A stretch of 64,000 nucleotides of DNA, taken from positions 1,922,001-1,986,000 of the forward strand of contig NZ_CP011868.1 of assembly GCF_001294645.1 (NCBI RefSeq), given 5' to 3'. The notes under the pieces were generated by a model. That model did no database searches, had not been told where the DNA came from, and saw only the letters and a program-made list of their open reading frames with translations. The position numbers and the translations under genes are program-made. The stretch is from Pseudonocardia sp. HH130629-09 (GTDB taxonomy: Bacteria; Actinomycetota; Actinomycetes; Mycobacteriales; Pseudonocardiaceae). Below are positions 7,803-17,576 of the stretch, one piece after another (the first letter of the stretch is position 1; each line of letters starts with the position of its first letter).

Positions 7803-8725
7803 GCGCCCAGCCTACGCCCGGGGTCGGGTGTGATGCCGGTCGCAGCAGCCGTGACCGGCCACAACCGGGCGGCGAGCACCGGGTCCTGCGCGGCAGCGGA
7901 CCGGCGGGCCGGACCGGCCGGTCCGTGCGCCTCCAGGGGACCGGACGGGCCCAGGTAGTCCCCACCGTGCACCGGCCCGGTCGCGGCGGCCCACTGCGCG
8001 GCGATGCCGTCCTCCACCGGCTGCACGACCAGCCGTTCGGCGGCGAGCAGCACCCGGGCCCGCAGGCCGCCGCCGCCCGCACGCCGGTAGGAGTTCGCCA
8101 GCAGCTGCGACGCCGTCATCCCCGGGTGGGCCGCCACCGACAGCACCGGCTGCCCGGACAGCCGCAGCCGCCGGTCCAGCTCGGCGGCGAACAGCAGGTT
8201 CGCCAGTTTCGAGGCGCCGTAGGCGAACACCGGGGAGTACCGGCGCCGCCGCCAGTCCAGGTCGTCGAGGTCGAGACGGGCGCTGCGGTGCCCGATGCTG
8301 GAGGTCGACACCACCCGCGACGGGCGCTCCGGGTCCCCGGCGCCGCACAGCGCGGGCATCAGCAGCCAGGTCAGCGCGGCCGGGCCCAGATGGTTGGTGC
8401 CGATCTGGAGCTCGAACCCGTCCGCGGTCTCGCTGCGCGGCCCCACCGCGACGCCCGCGTTGTTCACGAGCACGTCCAGCCGGTCCCCGGTGCGCTCGCG
8501 GATCCGGGCCGCCGCGGCCCGCACCGAGGCGAGGTCGGCCAGGTCGAGCAGCACGAGCTCGCCGCCCACCTCGCGGGCCGCGGCCCGGCCCCGCGCGTCG
8601 TCGCGGGCGGTCATCAGCACCCGCGCCCCGGCGCGGACGAAGCGCGCCGCCAGCGCGCGGCCGAGGCCGGAGGTCGTGCCGGTGACGACGACGGTACGGC
8701 CGCTCAGGTCGGGGAAGGACTGCAC
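7799..8725 (-). CDS. SDR oxidoreductase (retinol dehydrogenase / protochlorophyllide reductase-like)
   Basis: A classical Rossmann short-chain dehydrogenase of 308 residues: TGTTSGLG nucleotide motif near residue 14, D-L-A-D-L-A-S-V strand, LVNNAGVAV, the serine of STSSIGH and the active YGASK. The C-terminal half ([13 protein letters not shown]) is of the type grouped with retinol dehydrogenases; substrate unknown. I use the GTG at 8725, where homology starts. It overlaps lipA by 4 bases and is placed between lipA and lipB, a position I recall as empty in mycobacteria, so it looks like an insertion into the lipoate cluster. Confidence 0.85.
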   Translation of the reverse strand: MQSFPDLSGRTVVVTGTTSGLGRALAARFVRAGARVLMTARDDARGRAAAREVGGELVLLDLADLASVRAAAARIRERTGDRLDVLVNNAGVAVGPRSETADGFELQIGTNHLGPAALTWLLMPALCGAGDPERPSRVVSTSSIGHRSARLDLDDLDWRRRRYSPVFAYGASKLANLLFAAELDRRLRLSGQPVLSVAAHPGMTASQLLANSYRRAGGGGLRARVLLAAERLVVQPVEDGIAAQWAAATGPVHGGDYLGPSGPLEAHGPAGPARRSAAAQDPVLAARLWPVTAAATGITPDPGRRLGA

Positions 8726-8807
8726 GGCGGCACCGTAGCGGCAGACCCCGACAGCGATACGACGGCGGCCGGGCGGACGCCGGGCCGGGCAGCTAGCGTC
8801 GGCGTCC

Positions 8808-9740
8808 GTGGACTTCCGGATCTTCACCGAGCCCCAGCAGGGCGCCCGATACACCGACCTCCTGCGGGTCGCCCGCACCACGCAGGACGCCGGGTACGAC
8901 GCGTTCTTCCGCTCCGACCACTTCCTCGCGATGGGCGACGGCAGCGGCCTGCCCGGCCCGACCGACGCCTGGGTGACCCTGGCCGCGCTCGGCCGTGAGA
9001 CCGAGCGCATCCGGCTCGGCACCCTGGTGACCAGCGCGACGTTCCGGCTGCCCGGCCCGCTCGCCGTCGCCGTCGCGCAGGCCGACGAGATGTCCGGCGG
9101 CCGCATCGAGGTCGGGCTCGGCTCGGGCTGGTTCGAGGCCGAGCACCGGGCACTGGGCATCCCGTTCCCGCCGCTGGCCGAGCGCTTCGAGATCCTCACC
9201 GAGCAGCTGGAGATCCTCACCGGGCTGTGGGCGACCCCGCTCGGCGGGCGCTTCACCCACCAGGGGCAGCACTACACGATCACCGACTCCCCGGCGCTGC
9301 CGCGCCCGGTGCAGGACGCGCCGCCGGTGATCGTCGGCGGGATGGGGAAGAAGAAGACCCCGGCGCTGGCCGCCCGGTTCGCCACCGAGTTCAACGTGCC
9401 GTTCCAGCAGCCCGAGGCCGTCGCCGAGCAGTTCGGGCGGGTCCGCGAGGCCTGCACCGCGGCCGGGCGTGACCCGGGCACGCTGACCTGGTCGACGGCG
9501 CAGATGCTGTGCCTGGGCAAGGACGACGCCGAGGTCGAGCGTCGCGCCGCCTCGGTCGGCCGCGACGCCGCCGAGGTCCGGGAGAACTGCCTGGCCGGCA
9601 CACCCGGCCAGGTCGTCGACCAGCTCGGCCGGTGGTCGGAGGTCACCGGGACGACCCGGTTCTACCTGCAGATCCTCGACCTGGCCGACCTCGCCCACAT
9701 CGAGGACTTCGCCGCGACGGTGATGCCGCAGCTGACCTGA
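8808..9740 (+). CDS. LLM-class F420-dependent oxidoreductase
   Basis: A 310-residue luciferase-like TIM-barrel protein beginning DFRIFTEPQ. Visible features are the DAFFRSDHFL segment, TLVTSATFRLPGPLA (a strand-helix typical of F420 LLM proteins), the GLGSGWFEAEH motif and the R-F-E-I-L-T-E-Q-L helix. Such enzymes use reduced F420 on unknown small molecules. The GTG start is 8 bases after a TAGCGT -10 element (8794-8799), so the mRNA is probably leaderless. It is divergent from the SDR and convergent with lipB, with no obvious functional tie to lipoate. Confidence 0.87.
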   Translation: MDFRIFTEPQQGARYTDLLRVARTTQDAGYDAFFRSDHFLAMGDGSGLPGPTDAWVTLAALGRETERIRLGTLVTSATFRLPGPLAVAVAQADEMSGGRIEVGLGSGWFEAEHRALGIPFPPLAERFEILTEQLEILTGLWATPLGGRFTHQGQHYTITDSPALPRPVQDAPPVIVGGMGKKKTPALAARFATEFNVPFQQPEAVAEQFGRVREACTAAGRDPGTLTWSTAQMLCLGKDDAEVERRAASVGRDAAEVRENCLAGTPGQVVDQLGRWSEVTGTTRFYLQILDLADLAHIEDFAATVMPQLT

Positions 9741-9756
9741 GGCACCGGGGCCGGGG

Positions 9757-10479
9757 TCAGCCCAGGCCGGACATCAGGTCGACCTGGCGGACGACCGGGT
9801 GCTCGGTCACCGGCAGCCGCCCGTCGAGCGCGTCCAGCACGGCGGCGGCCGCCGGGCCGGCGACCTCGTCGACGGTCACTGCACGGTCCAGCTCCGCGCT
9901 CAGCGTGGTCACACCGGCGTCGGCGATCCCGCACGGCACAATCCTGCCGAAGTCGCCCAGGTCGGCGTCGCAGTTGATCGCGAAGCCGTGCTGGGTGACC
10001 CCGCCGGCGATCCGGACGCCGATCGCGGCGACCTTGCGCTCGGGGGTGAAGCCCTGCGCGGGCAGCCACACGCCGGAACGCCCCTCGACGCGGCCGGCGT
10101 CGGTGACGCCGAGGTCGTGGCAGACCTGGATGAGGGCCTCCTCCAGACGGCGGACGTAGTCCACGACGTCCATCGGCTCGCCGAGGGCGACGATCGGGTA
10201 GCCGACGAGCTGCCCCGGCCCGTGCCAGGTGATGCGCCCGCCCCGGTCGACGTCGACGACCGGCGTGCCGTCGGTGGGCCGGTCCTCCGGCCGAGTGCGC
10301 CGGCCCGCGGTGTAGACGGGCGGGTGCTCCAGCAGCATCAGCACGTCCGGCCCGCCGTTCTTGCGGGCCTCGGCGTGCGCCTTCTGGGTGTCCCACGCCG
10401 CCCGGTACTCCACCCGCCCGAGCCGGTCGACCCGGACGTCGTCGGTGCGGGCGCGGCAGGACAGGTGCGGAGCGGCCAT
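9757..10479 (-). CDS. lipB: Octanoyl-[ACP]:protein N-octanoyltransferase
   Basis: Moves octanoate from acyl carrier protein to lipoyl-domain lysines, the step before LipA. The 240-residue protein has the family order: [12 protein letters not shown], the catalytic region [38 protein letters not shown] with the conserved lysine, and the catalytic cysteine in [10 protein letters not shown] start at the ATG at 10479: a TAGGCT -10 element (10487-10492) lies 7 bases upstream, and the longer frame would contain it. The upstream flavoprotein gene ends 10 bases away. Confidence 0.96.
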   Translation of the reverse strand: MAAPHLSCRARTDDVRVDRLGRVEYRAAWDTQKAHAEARKNGGPDVLMLLEHPPVYTAGRRTRPEDRPTDGTPVVDVDRGGRITWHGPGQLVGYPIVALGEPMDVVDYVRRLEEALIQVCHDLGVTDAGRVEGRSGVWLPAQGFTPERKVAAIGVRIAGGVTQHGFAINCDADLGDFGRIVPCGIADAGVTTLSAELDRAVTVDEVAGPAAAAVLDALDGRLPVTEHPVVRQVDLMSGLG

Positions 10480-10489
10480 GGCGGCGAGC

Positions 10490-11755
10490 CTACGCCGCAC
10501 CCAGCCGGGCGAGGACGGCCTGCGCGGCCCGGCGACCGCTCACCAGCGCCCCCTGGGTGGACGGGGTGTCGCGGTGGTCGCCCGCGACGAACATGTTCTC
10601 CCCGAGGTCGACGTCGCGGCGGACCGGGCGACCCGCCTCGAACAGCGGCAGCGCCTCGTCGACCTGGGCGGTGTGCAGGTGCAGCCAGTCGTCGGTGCCG
10701 ACCCCCCAGATCCGGGCCAGCTCGCGCCGCACCGCGGGCTCGTCGAGCCCGGTGGATCCCGGGGTCCCGACGATCGACGACGCCACCAGCGGGCGCCCGT
10801 CGGCGGAGTAGCCCGGCGCGGCCGCGGTCAGCACCATCGTGTTGACGACCGGCCCGCCGGTGCCGTCCAGGTGCAGCAGCGCAGCGGCCGTCGGGGCCTG
10901 TGGCGGGACGTGGAAGAACGTGGTCAGCGCGTTCATCCACGGCTCGGCGACCCCGGGCAGCAGCGCGGCGGCCGTCCGCGGGTCCGCCGCGACGACGACC
11001 GCGCGCGCCGACAGGGTGCCGCCGTCGGTGTCCAGCTCGGGCGCGGGCCCGCCGCGGACGGCGTGCACCCGGGTCCCGAGCGTCACCGTGCCCTCGGGCA
11101 GGGCCGCGGCGAGGCGCCGGGGGAGTGCCTCCATGCCGTCGTCGGGGACGACGATCGTGCCCAGGGCGAAGCTGCGCCACACCAGCCGCACGAACGCGGT
11201 CGAGGTCTCCAGCGCCGTCTCGGCGAGCACCCCGGACAGGAAGGGGCGCAGGAACCGGTCGGTGACCGCACCGCCGAGGCCCGCGGCGTCGAGGTCCTGG
11301 GCGGCGGAGGAGCCGACCAGCGTCGCGGTCCGCGACGGCGGCGAGGCCAGCACCTTCGCCGTCCACGCGACGAGCTTGGCCTTGTCGATCGGGCCGAACA
11401 GGTCGTCCAGCGCGGTGGCCGGGGCGGACGCGGGCCGGCGCAGCGGGTTGACGAAGCGGTGCAGCTCGCCGTCGCCGGCCCGGACGGCGGCCCCGGACTC
11501 GAACGCCCGCGCGCCCAGGGTGTCGAGCCCGTGCGGGGCGAGTGCGGCGTGCAGCGCGGGGTAGGAGCTGTTCAGCACCTGGAACCCGCGGTCGCAGCGG
11601 AACCCGTCGACGACGTCGGTCGCCATCCGGCCGCCGACCCGGTCGGCGGCCTCCAGCACGCGCACGGTCAGCCCGCTCCGGTGCAGGACGGTGGCCGCGC
11701 GCAGGCCGGCGAGGCCCGCCCCGACCACCAGGACGTCGACCCCGGACGGGGTCAT
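10490..11755 (-). CDS. NAD(P)/FAD-dependent oxidoreductase (amine oxidase / desaturase-like)
   Basis: A 421-residue flavoprotein. The N-terminus holds the dinucleotide fold [17 protein letters not shown] and the second motif [14 protein letters not shown]; the C-terminus holds [19 protein letters not shown], the FAD-closing segment. It resembles the phytoene desaturase/amine oxidase superfamily, in which substrate cannot be predicted from sequence alone. The ATG overlaps the stop of the upstream TIGR01777 gene by 4 bases (ATGA), so the two form an operon. Confidence 0.85.
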   Translation of the reverse strand: MTPSGVDVLVVGAGLAGLRAATVLHRSGLTVRVLEAADRVGGRMATDVVDGFRCDRGFQVLNSSYPALHAALAPHGLDTLGARAFESGAAVRAGDGELHRFVNPLRRPASAPATALDDLFGPIDKAKLVAWTAKVLASPPSRTATLVGSSAAQDLDAAGLGGAVTDRFLRPFLSGVLAETALETSTAFVRLVWRSFALGTIVVPDDGMEALPRRLAAALPEGTVTLGTRVHAVRGGPAPELDTDGGTLSARAVVVAADPRTAAALLPGVAEPWMNALTTFFHVPPQAPTAAALLHLDGTGGPVVNTMVLTAAAPGYSADGRPLVASSIVGTPGSTGLDEPAVRRELARIWGVGTDDWLHLHTAQVDEALPLFEAGRPVRRDVDLGENMFVAGDHRDTPSTQGALVSGRRAAQAVLARLGAA

Positions 11756-12642
11756 GACCCGACCGCGGCAGAGAGCGCGTCGCCGATGGTGTGGTGGCGG
11801 AACTGGAACCCGGCGTCGAGCAGCGCCGCCGGCACCGCCCGCTGACCGCCGAGCAGCATCTCGCGGCCCATCTCGCCGAGCACGGTGGAGATGACCGGGC
11901 CGGGGACCGGGAACGGCGCGGGACGCCCGACGGCGGCGGCCATCTCCTTGGTGAACTCGGCGTTGGTGACCGGTACCGGGCCGGTCACGTTCGCCGGGCC
12001 GGACAGCGACTCGGTCTCGACGGCGAACCGGATCGCGGCGACCTGGTCGTCGAGCGAGACCCAGGGCATGTACTGGGTGCCCTTGCCGATCCGCCCGCCG
12101 AGGAAGCCCTTGAACAGCGGGCGCAGCATCGCGAGCAGGCCACCGGACGGGGACAGGACCAGACCGGTGCGGACGAGCACCACCCGGGCGCCGGCGTCCC
12201 CGGCGGGGGCGGTGGCGGCCTCCCAGTCGCGGCAGACGTCGGCGAGGAACCCCGAGCCCGACGGGGCGGACTCGTCGACGACGACCTGGCCGGTGTCGCC
12301 GTAGTAGCCGACGGCCGAGCCGCTGACCAGCACCGGGACCCGGTGCCGGGCCACGGCCTCGGCGAGGACCTCGGTGGGGACGTTGCGCGAGTCGCGGATC
12401 AGCTGCTTGCGGGCGCCGGTCCACGGCCGGTCGGCGATGCCGGCGCCATTGAGGTTCACGACCGCGTCGACACCGTCGAGGGTGCCGTCCTGGAGGGTGC
12501 CGGCCGGTGGGTCCCAGCCGCGCTCGTCGGGGGCGGCGGGGGTGCGCCGCACCAGGCGCAGCACCTCGTGCCCCGCGCCCCTCAGGTGGGCGACCAGGGC
12601 TGTTCCGATGAGTCCGGACGAACCGGCCACGACGACTCGCAC
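11752..12642 (-). CDS. TIGR01777 family NAD-dependent epimerase-like protein (SDR39U1 type)
   Basis: A 296-residue extended SDR with AGSSGLIGTALVAHL at the start, VVNLNGAGIADRPW (family hallmark) and SGSAVGYYGDTG in place of the usual Y-x-x-x-K region, then a C-terminal DUF1731 domain (GQRAVPAALLDAGFQFRHH). Biological role is unknown in bacteria. In M. tuberculosis Rv2216 occupies the same place between sucB and lipB. The GTG at 12642 has AAGGA 9 bases before it; I prefer it to the upstream ATG because the fold begins there. Confidence 0.92.
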   Translation of the reverse strand: MRVVVAGSSGLIGTALVAHLRGAGHEVLRLVRRTPAAPDERGWDPPAGTLQDGTLDGVDAVVNLNGAGIADRPWTGARKQLIRDSRNVPTEVLAEAVARHRVPVLVSGSAVGYYGDTGQVVVDESAPSGSGFLADVCRDWEAATAPAGDAGARVVLVRTGLVLSPSGGLLAMLRPLFKGFLGGRIGKGTQYMPWVSLDDQVAAIRFAVETESLSGPANVTGPVPVTNAEFTKEMAAAVGRPAPFPVPGPVISTVLGEMGREMLLGGQRAVPAALLDAGFQFRHHTIGDALSAAVGS

Positions 12643-12725
12643 GGCGGAGATCCTTCCCGGTCCCGGGCGGACGCGCGAGCCGGACATACCGCGACCGTCG
12701 TCACCGGTCACCCGGAACGGTGACG

Positions 12726-12764
12726 ACGGCGGCCCGCCCCGGGGGAACCGGGACGGGCCGCCGT
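12726..12764 (-). terminator. Hairpin after sucB
   Basis: Perfect 11-bp stem: arms 12726-12736 and 12754-12764. It separates sucB from the downstream TIGR01777 gene. Confidence 0.65.
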
Positions 12765-12780
12765 GTGTCGTACGGGGTGC

Positions 12781-14574
12781 CTACAGGCCGAGCTCGGCCT
12801 CGAAGGCGCCCTCCTCCAGACGGGCCTTGACCGCGGACAGGAAGCGGCCGGCGTCGGCGCCGTCGACCAGGCGGTGGTCGTAGGTCATCGGCAGGAAGCA
12901 CACCGAGCGGACGGCGATGACGTCGTCGCCCTCGGGGCCGGTGACGACCTTCGGCTCCTTCGAGATCGCGCCGGTGCCCAGGATGGCGACCTGGGGCTGG
13001 TTGATGATCGGCGTGTCGAACAGCGCGCCGGCGGACCCGATGTTCGTGATCGTGAAGGTGCCGCCTGACAGCTCGTCCGGGCCGATCTTCGAGGCCCGGG
13101 TGCGGGCCGCGACGTCGGCGATCTTCTTGGCGATCCCGGCCAGCGACAGGTCGTCGGCGTCCTTGATCACCGGGACGAGCAGGCCGCGCGGGGTGTCCAC
13201 GGCGATGCCCATGTGGACCGAGCCGTGGTAGGTGACCTGCTTGTTGTCCTCGGAGATGGAGGCGTTCAGCGACGGGTACGCCTTGAGTGCCTCGATGGTC
13301 GCCTTGGCGATGAAGGCCAGGAAGGTGAGGTTGGCGCCCTCGCGGCGCTTGAAGTCCTCCTTGACCCGGTTCCGCAGCTTGACGATGCGGGTGAGGTCGA
13401 CCTCCTGGACGGTGGTCAGCTGCGCCGAGGTGGCGAGCGACTCGTTCATCCGCTGCGCGATGACCTGACGCAGGCGCGGGAGCTTGACCGTGGTGCCCGG
13501 CTCCGGCGCGTCGTCCGCGCGGGTCGGGACGGCCTGGGGCGTCGTCGGCGCGCCTCCGGAGGCGGACTGCCCCGCCGGGGCGGACGCGGCGGCCGGCGTC
13601 TCCTTCGCGGGGGCCTTCGCCTGCTCGGCGGCGGCGAGGACGTCCTGCTTGCGGATGCGTCCGCCGACGCCGGAGCCGGTGACCGAGTCGAGGTCGACGC
13701 CGTGCTCCTGGGCCAGCTTGCGCACCAGCGGGGTCACGTAGGGCTTCTCGCCCGAACCCGAGCCGTTCGAGGAGGGTTCGATGCTCCCGGTGGGGGAGTC
13801 CTCGGAGCCGGCCGGGGCCTTCTCCTGCTTCTCCTCGGCCTTGGGGTGCTCGGCCTTCGGCGCAGCGGCCTTCGGAGCCTCCTTCGTCGGCTCCTCCTTC
13901 TTCTCGGGCGCCTTCTCCTGCTCGGGCGCCTCGTCCTGCGCCGGGGCGGCGGAGCCGTCGCCGACCAGCGCGAGCTGCGCGCCGACCTCGACGGTCTCGT
14001 CCTCGGCGACGGTGTGCTCGAGCACGGTGCCCGCGACCGGCGAGGGGATCTCGGTGTCGACCTTGTCGGTGGAGACCTCGAGCAGCGGCTCGTCGACCTC
14101 GACGGCGTCGCCGACCTGCTTGAGCCAGCGGGTCACGGTGCCCTCGGTGACCGACTCACCGAGCTCGGGCATCGTCACCGGGGTGCCGGAACCCCCACCG
14201 GACGACGAGCCACCGGAGGACGGCGTCGGGGCCTCCTCCTCGGCCGGCTCGGGCTCCGGCTCGGGCTCGGTCTCCGCGGGCTCCTCGGAGGAAGCCTTCT
14301 CGGAGGACGAGTCGGAACCGGCGGCGTCGGCCTCGTCGGCGTCGCCGATCACGGCGAGCTCGCCGCCGACCTCGACGGTGTCGTCCTCGCCCGCGATGAT
14401 GCGCTTCAGCACGCCCGCGGCGGGCGACGGGATCTCCGTGTCGACCTTGTCGGTCGAGACCTCGAGCAACGGCTCGTCGACCTCGACGGTGTCGCCCTCG
14501 GCCTTGAGCCAGCGGGTGACGGTGCCCTCGGTGACACTCTCGCCCAGGGCGGGCATCTCAACGGTGACGGCCAT
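12781..14574 (-). CDS. sucB: Dihydrolipoamide acyltransferase (E2) with two lipoyl domains
   Basis: Core E2 subunit of 2-oxoglutarate and/or pyruvate dehydrogenase. Of its 597 residues, lipoyl domain 1 is at about 3-77 and domain 2 at about 132-208, each with the lipoylated lysine in [12 protein letters not shown]. They are separated by Glu/Ser/Ala/Pro-rich linkers. A peripheral-subunit-binding domain follows ([15 protein letters not shown]) and then the catalytic domain with the active-site DHRLVDG near the C-terminus. Mycobacterial DlaT has the same plan and serves more than one dehydrogenase; that is probable here too. It lies 54 bases after lpd and forms an operon with it. GAGGAG precedes the ATG. 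Confidence 0.95.
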   Translation of the reverse strand: MAVTVEMPALGESVTEGTVTRWLKAEGDTVEVDEPLLEVSTDKVDTEIPSPAAGVLKRIIAGEDDTVEVGGELAVIGDADEADAAGSDSSSEKASSEEPAETEPEPEPEPAEEEAPTPSSGGSSSGGGSGTPVTMPELGESVTEGTVTRWLKQVGDAVEVDEPLLEVSTDKVDTEIPSPVAGTVLEHTVAEDETVEVGAQLALVGDGSAAPAQDEAPEQEKAPEKKEEPTKEAPKAAAPKAEHPKAEEKQEKAPAGSEDSPTGSIEPSSNGSGSGEKPYVTPLVRKLAQEHGVDLDSVTGSGVGGRIRKQDVLAAAEQAKAPAKETPAAASAPAGQSASGGAPTTPQAVPTRADDAPEPGTTVKLPRLRQVIAQRMNESLATSAQLTTVQEVDLTRIVKLRNRVKEDFKRREGANLTFLAFIAKATIEALKAYPSLNASISEDNKQVTYHGSVHMGIAVDTPRGLLVPVIKDADDLSLAGIAKKIADVAARTRASKIGPDELSGGTFTITNIGSAGALFDTPIINQPQVAILGTGAISKEPKVVTGPEGDDVIAVRSVCFLPMTYDHRLVDGADAGRFLSAVKARLEEGAFEAELGL

Positions 14575-14628
14575 GTCGGGTGGAGCTCCTCTTGTTCCGC
14601 GTGGGTGTTCGGGTCGTGGGGGCCGGGA

Positions 14629-16020
14629 TCAGCCGTGGGTGTGCAGCGGTCTCCCGGCCAGTGCGAGGTGGGCCTCTCCGAGGGCCTCGCTCTGCGTGGG
14701 ATGGGCGTGGATCAGGGCGGCGACGTCGGTGGGCAGAGCCTCCCAGTTGTAGACCAGTTGCGCTTCCCCGACGAGCTCCCCGATCCGGGAGCCCACCATG
14801 TGTACGCCGAGGATGCGTCCGCCCTGTCCGGCGGGCCCCTCGGCGACGAGCTTGACCGCCCCGGAGGTCTTCAGGATCTGCGACTTCCCGTTGCCCGCCA
14901 GGTCGTAGGTCAGGGTGTGCACCTCGCCGTGGCGGTCCCGCGCGGCCTGCTCGGTCAGCCCGACCGAGGCGACCTCGGGGTCGCAGTAGGTGACGCGCGG
15001 GATGCCGTCGTCGGTGACCGGGCGGGGCGCCAGCCCCGCGACGTCCTCGGCGACGAAGATCCCGTGGGCGAAGCCGCGGTGGGCGAGCTGCAGGCCGGGG
15101 GTGACGTCCCCGACGGCGTACACGCCGTCGAGGTTGGTGCGCAGCCGCTCGTCGACGGTCACGAACCCGCCGTCCATAGCGACGCCGGCCTCGGCGAAGC
15201 CGTGACCGGTGGTGTTGGGGCCGCGGCCGACCGCGACCAGCAGCAGGTCGGCCTCGATCTCCTCGCCGGACTCCAGCGACACGGTGACGGTGTCGCCGCT
15301 GCGGGTCGCCGTCGCGAGCCGCACCCCGGTGCGGGTGGTGATCCGGCGACGCCGGAACGCCCGCGCGAGCTGGGTCGAGCAGAACTCGTCCTCGTTGGGC
15401 ACGAGCCGCGGCAGCGCCTCGACGACCGTGACCTCGGCCCCGAACGAGCGCCAGACGCTGGCGAACTCGACGCCGATCACGCCGCCGCCGAGCACCACGA
15501 CCCGGCGCGGGGCCTCGTCGAGGGAGATCGCGGCGTCGGAGGTGACGATGCGGTCGTCGAGCTCCAGGGCGGGCAGCGACCGGGCGTAGGAGCCGGTGGC
15601 GAGCACGACGTGGCGGCCGGTGATCCGCTCGTCGCCCACCCGGACGGTGCCGGGGCCCTCCAGGGTGCCCGCGCCGGGCACCACGGTGATCCCGCGGGAG
15701 GTGACCAGGCCCTGCAGGCCCGTGTACAGCCGGGAGACCACGCCGTCCTTGTAGGCGTTCACCCCGGCCATGTCGACGCCGTCGAAGGTGGACCGGACGC
15801 CGACCTGCGCGCCGTCCCGGGCGTGGTCGGCCACCTCGGCCGCGTGCAGCAGCGCCTTGGTCGGGATGCAGCCGCGGTGCAGACAGGTGCCGCCGAGCTT
15901 GTCCTTCTCGACCAGGACCACCGACAGGCCCAGCTCCGCGGCCCGCAGCGCGCAGGCGTAGCCACCGGAGCCGCCACCCAGGATCACCAGGTCGGCGGAA
16001 CGAGCGCCCGGGTCGGACAC
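14629..16020 (-). CDS. lpdA: Dihydrolipoyl dehydrogenase (E3)
   Basis: Reoxidises dihydrolipoyl groups of E2 proteins and passes the electrons to NAD+. The 463-residue flavoprotein has GGGSGGYACALRAAELG for FAD, the redox disulfide GGTCLHRGCIPTK, VVLGGGVIGVEFASVW for NAD, YAVGDVTPGLQLAH, and the catalytic HAHPTQSEALGE near the C-terminus. Its position before sucB suggests coordinated supply of E2 and E3. In M. tuberculosis lpdC is elsewhere, so this pairing is a lineage feature. Start GTG. Confidence 0.96.
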   Translation of the reverse strand: MSDPGARSADLVILGGGSGGYACALRAAELGLSVVLVEKDKLGGTCLHRGCIPTKALLHAAEVADHARDGAQVGVRSTFDGVDMAGVNAYKDGVVSRLYTGLQGLVTSRGITVVPGAGTLEGPGTVRVGDERITGRHVVLATGSYARSLPALELDDRIVTSDAAISLDEAPRRVVVLGGGVIGVEFASVWRSFGAEVTVVEALPRLVPNEDEFCSTQLARAFRRRRITTRTGVRLATATRSGDTVTVSLESGEEIEADLLLVAVGRGPNTTGHGFAEAGVAMDGGFVTVDERLRTNLDGVYAVGDVTPGLQLAHRGFAHGIFVAEDVAGLAPRPVTDDGIPRVTYCDPEVASVGLTEQAARDRHGEVHTLTYDLAGNGKSQILKTSGAVKLVAEGPAGQGGRILGVHMVGSRIGELVGEAQLVYNWEALPTDVAALIHAHPTQSEALGEAHLALAGRPLHTHG

Positions 16021-16221
16021 CGATCAGCTCCCTCCGGGGGTCACCGCCGGTGGACCGGCTCCGCCGGACGGGACCCCGCTACGCGGCGACCATCTTGTCA
16101 TCCGGTCGCGGCTGCGCCACTGGGGTGTCGGGAGCAAAACGCTGATCCCGTTCGTTGGGCACCTGGAGCTACCGTGTCCGGTTCGTAGGGGTGGGACCGG
16201 ATCGAGGAGAGGATGACGCGC

Positions 16222-16635
16222 ATGGGTCTGCTCGACCTGTTCCGGTCACGGGGACCGTCGGGTGCCAGGTCCGGCCGGGGATCCGGCTCCGGGGGGAGGC
16301 GTGGCGCGTACGCGGAGGGGGAGGCGCACCTGCGTGTGTGGTCGGCCGCCCGGATCGGGGTCGAGGCCTTCGTCGAGCCCCGCACCACGGTGACGGAGAC
16401 GACCGTGGTCTTCGTCGCGCACGACGGCGAGTGGACCCGCAGGCGGGTCGCGAGCCCGAACGCGGCGAAGAAGCTGGCCCGGTCGCTGCAGATGCCGATC
16501 TACGACGTGCAGCTCGTCGGCTACCCGAACCGGATGCGCGAGCACGACGCCCGCGACCGCGCCCTGCGCAAGCGCGAGCGCGAGCGCGAGGAGCGGATCC
16601 TGCGCGAGCTGCGGGCCAAGGACCGCGACGCCTGA
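16222..16635 (+). CDS. Conserved actinobacterial hypothetical protein
   Basis: A 137-residue protein I cannot assign a function. A Gly/Ser/Arg-rich N-terminus is followed by a compact domain (EAFVEPRTTVTETTVVFVAH, WTRRRVASPNAAKKLAR, IYDVQLVGYPNRMREHDAR) and a highly charged Arg/Glu helix. Similar proteins occur widely in actinobacteria, sometimes labelled oxidoreductase without basis. I choose the ATG at 16222 because GAGAGG lies 9 bases before it; the ATG at 16213 abuts that box. Confidence 0.75.
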   Translation: MGLLDLFRSRGPSGARSGRGSGSGGRRGAYAEGEAHLRVWSAARIGVEAFVEPRTTVTETTVVFVAHDGEWTRRRVASPNAAKKLARSLQMPIYDVQLVGYPNRMREHDARDRALRKREREREERILRELRAKDRDA

Positions 16636-16647
16636 CCCGGCCCCGGG

Positions 16648-17496
16648 TCAGGGACGCAGTGAGCGGGCGCGGCGCTCGCCGAGCGCGCGCATCGCGGGCT
16701 CCAGGCGCAGCGCGGGCCCGGGCGCCAGCGCGGTGAGCCGCAGCAGCGCACCCCGCCAGGCGGGCAGCGTCCGGTAGACCCGGCCGGTCCCGAACATCCC
16801 GACCAGCGCCGTCGCGACCTGCTCGGGGGTGACCAGCACCCCGGACCGCACGAGCGCCTGGCCCTGGCCGCCGGGCGTCATCGACCGCAGCAGCTCGGTG
16901 TTCACTCCGTCCGGGCACACCGCGTGCACCCCGATGCCCTCCCGGCGCACCTCCGAGGCCAGCGCGGACACCACCGACAGCGCGCCCGCCTTCGACGCCG
17001 CATACACCGACAGTCCCGGTACCGGCCCGAGGCCGGACAGCGACACGGTCACCCCGATCTCGCCGCCCCGGGTGGTCCCCGCGTCGGCCTGCTCGCGGAA
17101 CGCGGTCACCGCGGCCCGGGCACCCCAGATCGGGCCCAGCAGGTTGACCTCGACCAGCGCGCGGGCCCGGTCCTCGGCGATGTCGGTGACGGTGCCGTCG
17201 AACCCGACGCCGGCGTTGCTCACCCAGGCGCCCAGCGGCGCGAGCTCGCGGGCCCGGGCCACCGCCGCCGCGGACGCTGCGGGGTCGGTGACGTCGCAGG
17301 CGGTGCCGGCGGCCGCCCCGATCCGGGCCGCGGTGGCCCGTGCCGCTGCCTCGTCGAGGTCGGTGACCAGCACCCGGTAGCCGCGCCCGACGAGCTCCCG
17401 GGCGATCTGCTCGCCGATGCCGCGGGCCGCGCCGGTGACCACCGCGGAGAGGGGCGAGTGCGCGGGGACCTCGTGTCGACGACGCTGCCGGCTCAT
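16648..17496 (-). CDS. SDR family oxidoreductase
   Basis: A 282-residue classical SDR: VVTGAARGIGEQIA near residue 20, a D-L-D-E segment after strand 2, VSNAGVGFDG, the serine in SLSGLGPVPG, and YAASK as active site. The long C-terminal extension (PAWRGALLRLTALAPGPALR) is typical of mycobacterial-type SDRs acting on lipids or alcohols; substrate unknown. Its 3' end lies 12 bases from the convergent hypothetical gene. Confidence 0.87.
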   Translation of the reverse strand: MSRQRRRHEVPAHSPLSAVVTGAARGIGEQIARELVGRGYRVLVTDLDEAAARATAARIGAAAGTACDVTDPAASAAAVARARELAPLGAWVSNAGVGFDGTVTDIAEDRARALVEVNLLGPIWGARAAVTAFREQADAGTTRGGEIGVTVSLSGLGPVPGLSVYAASKAGALSVVSALASEVRREGIGVHAVCPDGVNTELLRSMTPGGQGQALVRSGVLVTPEQVATALVGMFGTGRVYRTLPAWRGALLRLTALAPGPALRLEPAMRALGERRARSLRP

Positions 17497-17576
17497 GCGC
17501 GGCAGTATGCCCTACCCGTCGGTAACCCCCGGCCCGGTGTCGCGGCCGGTGCCCGGCAGGGCCAGACTCCGGACCC

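Noticed and set aside
3798-7958. Open frame of 1386 codons on the plus strand
   Set aside because: It lies opposite glnA, DUF4191 and lipA and crosses the true RDD gene in another frame. Its translation is repetitive Arg/Gly/Val/Asp-rich sequence, a typical shadow of GC-rich codon use.
14040-14560. Repeat region resembling a tandem array
   Set aside because: It is the coding sequence of two lipoyl domains of sucB, in frame and with normal motifs.
13213-16188. Open frame of 991 codons on the plus strand
   Set aside because: Antisense to sucB and lpdA, which have full motif support. No family resemblance.
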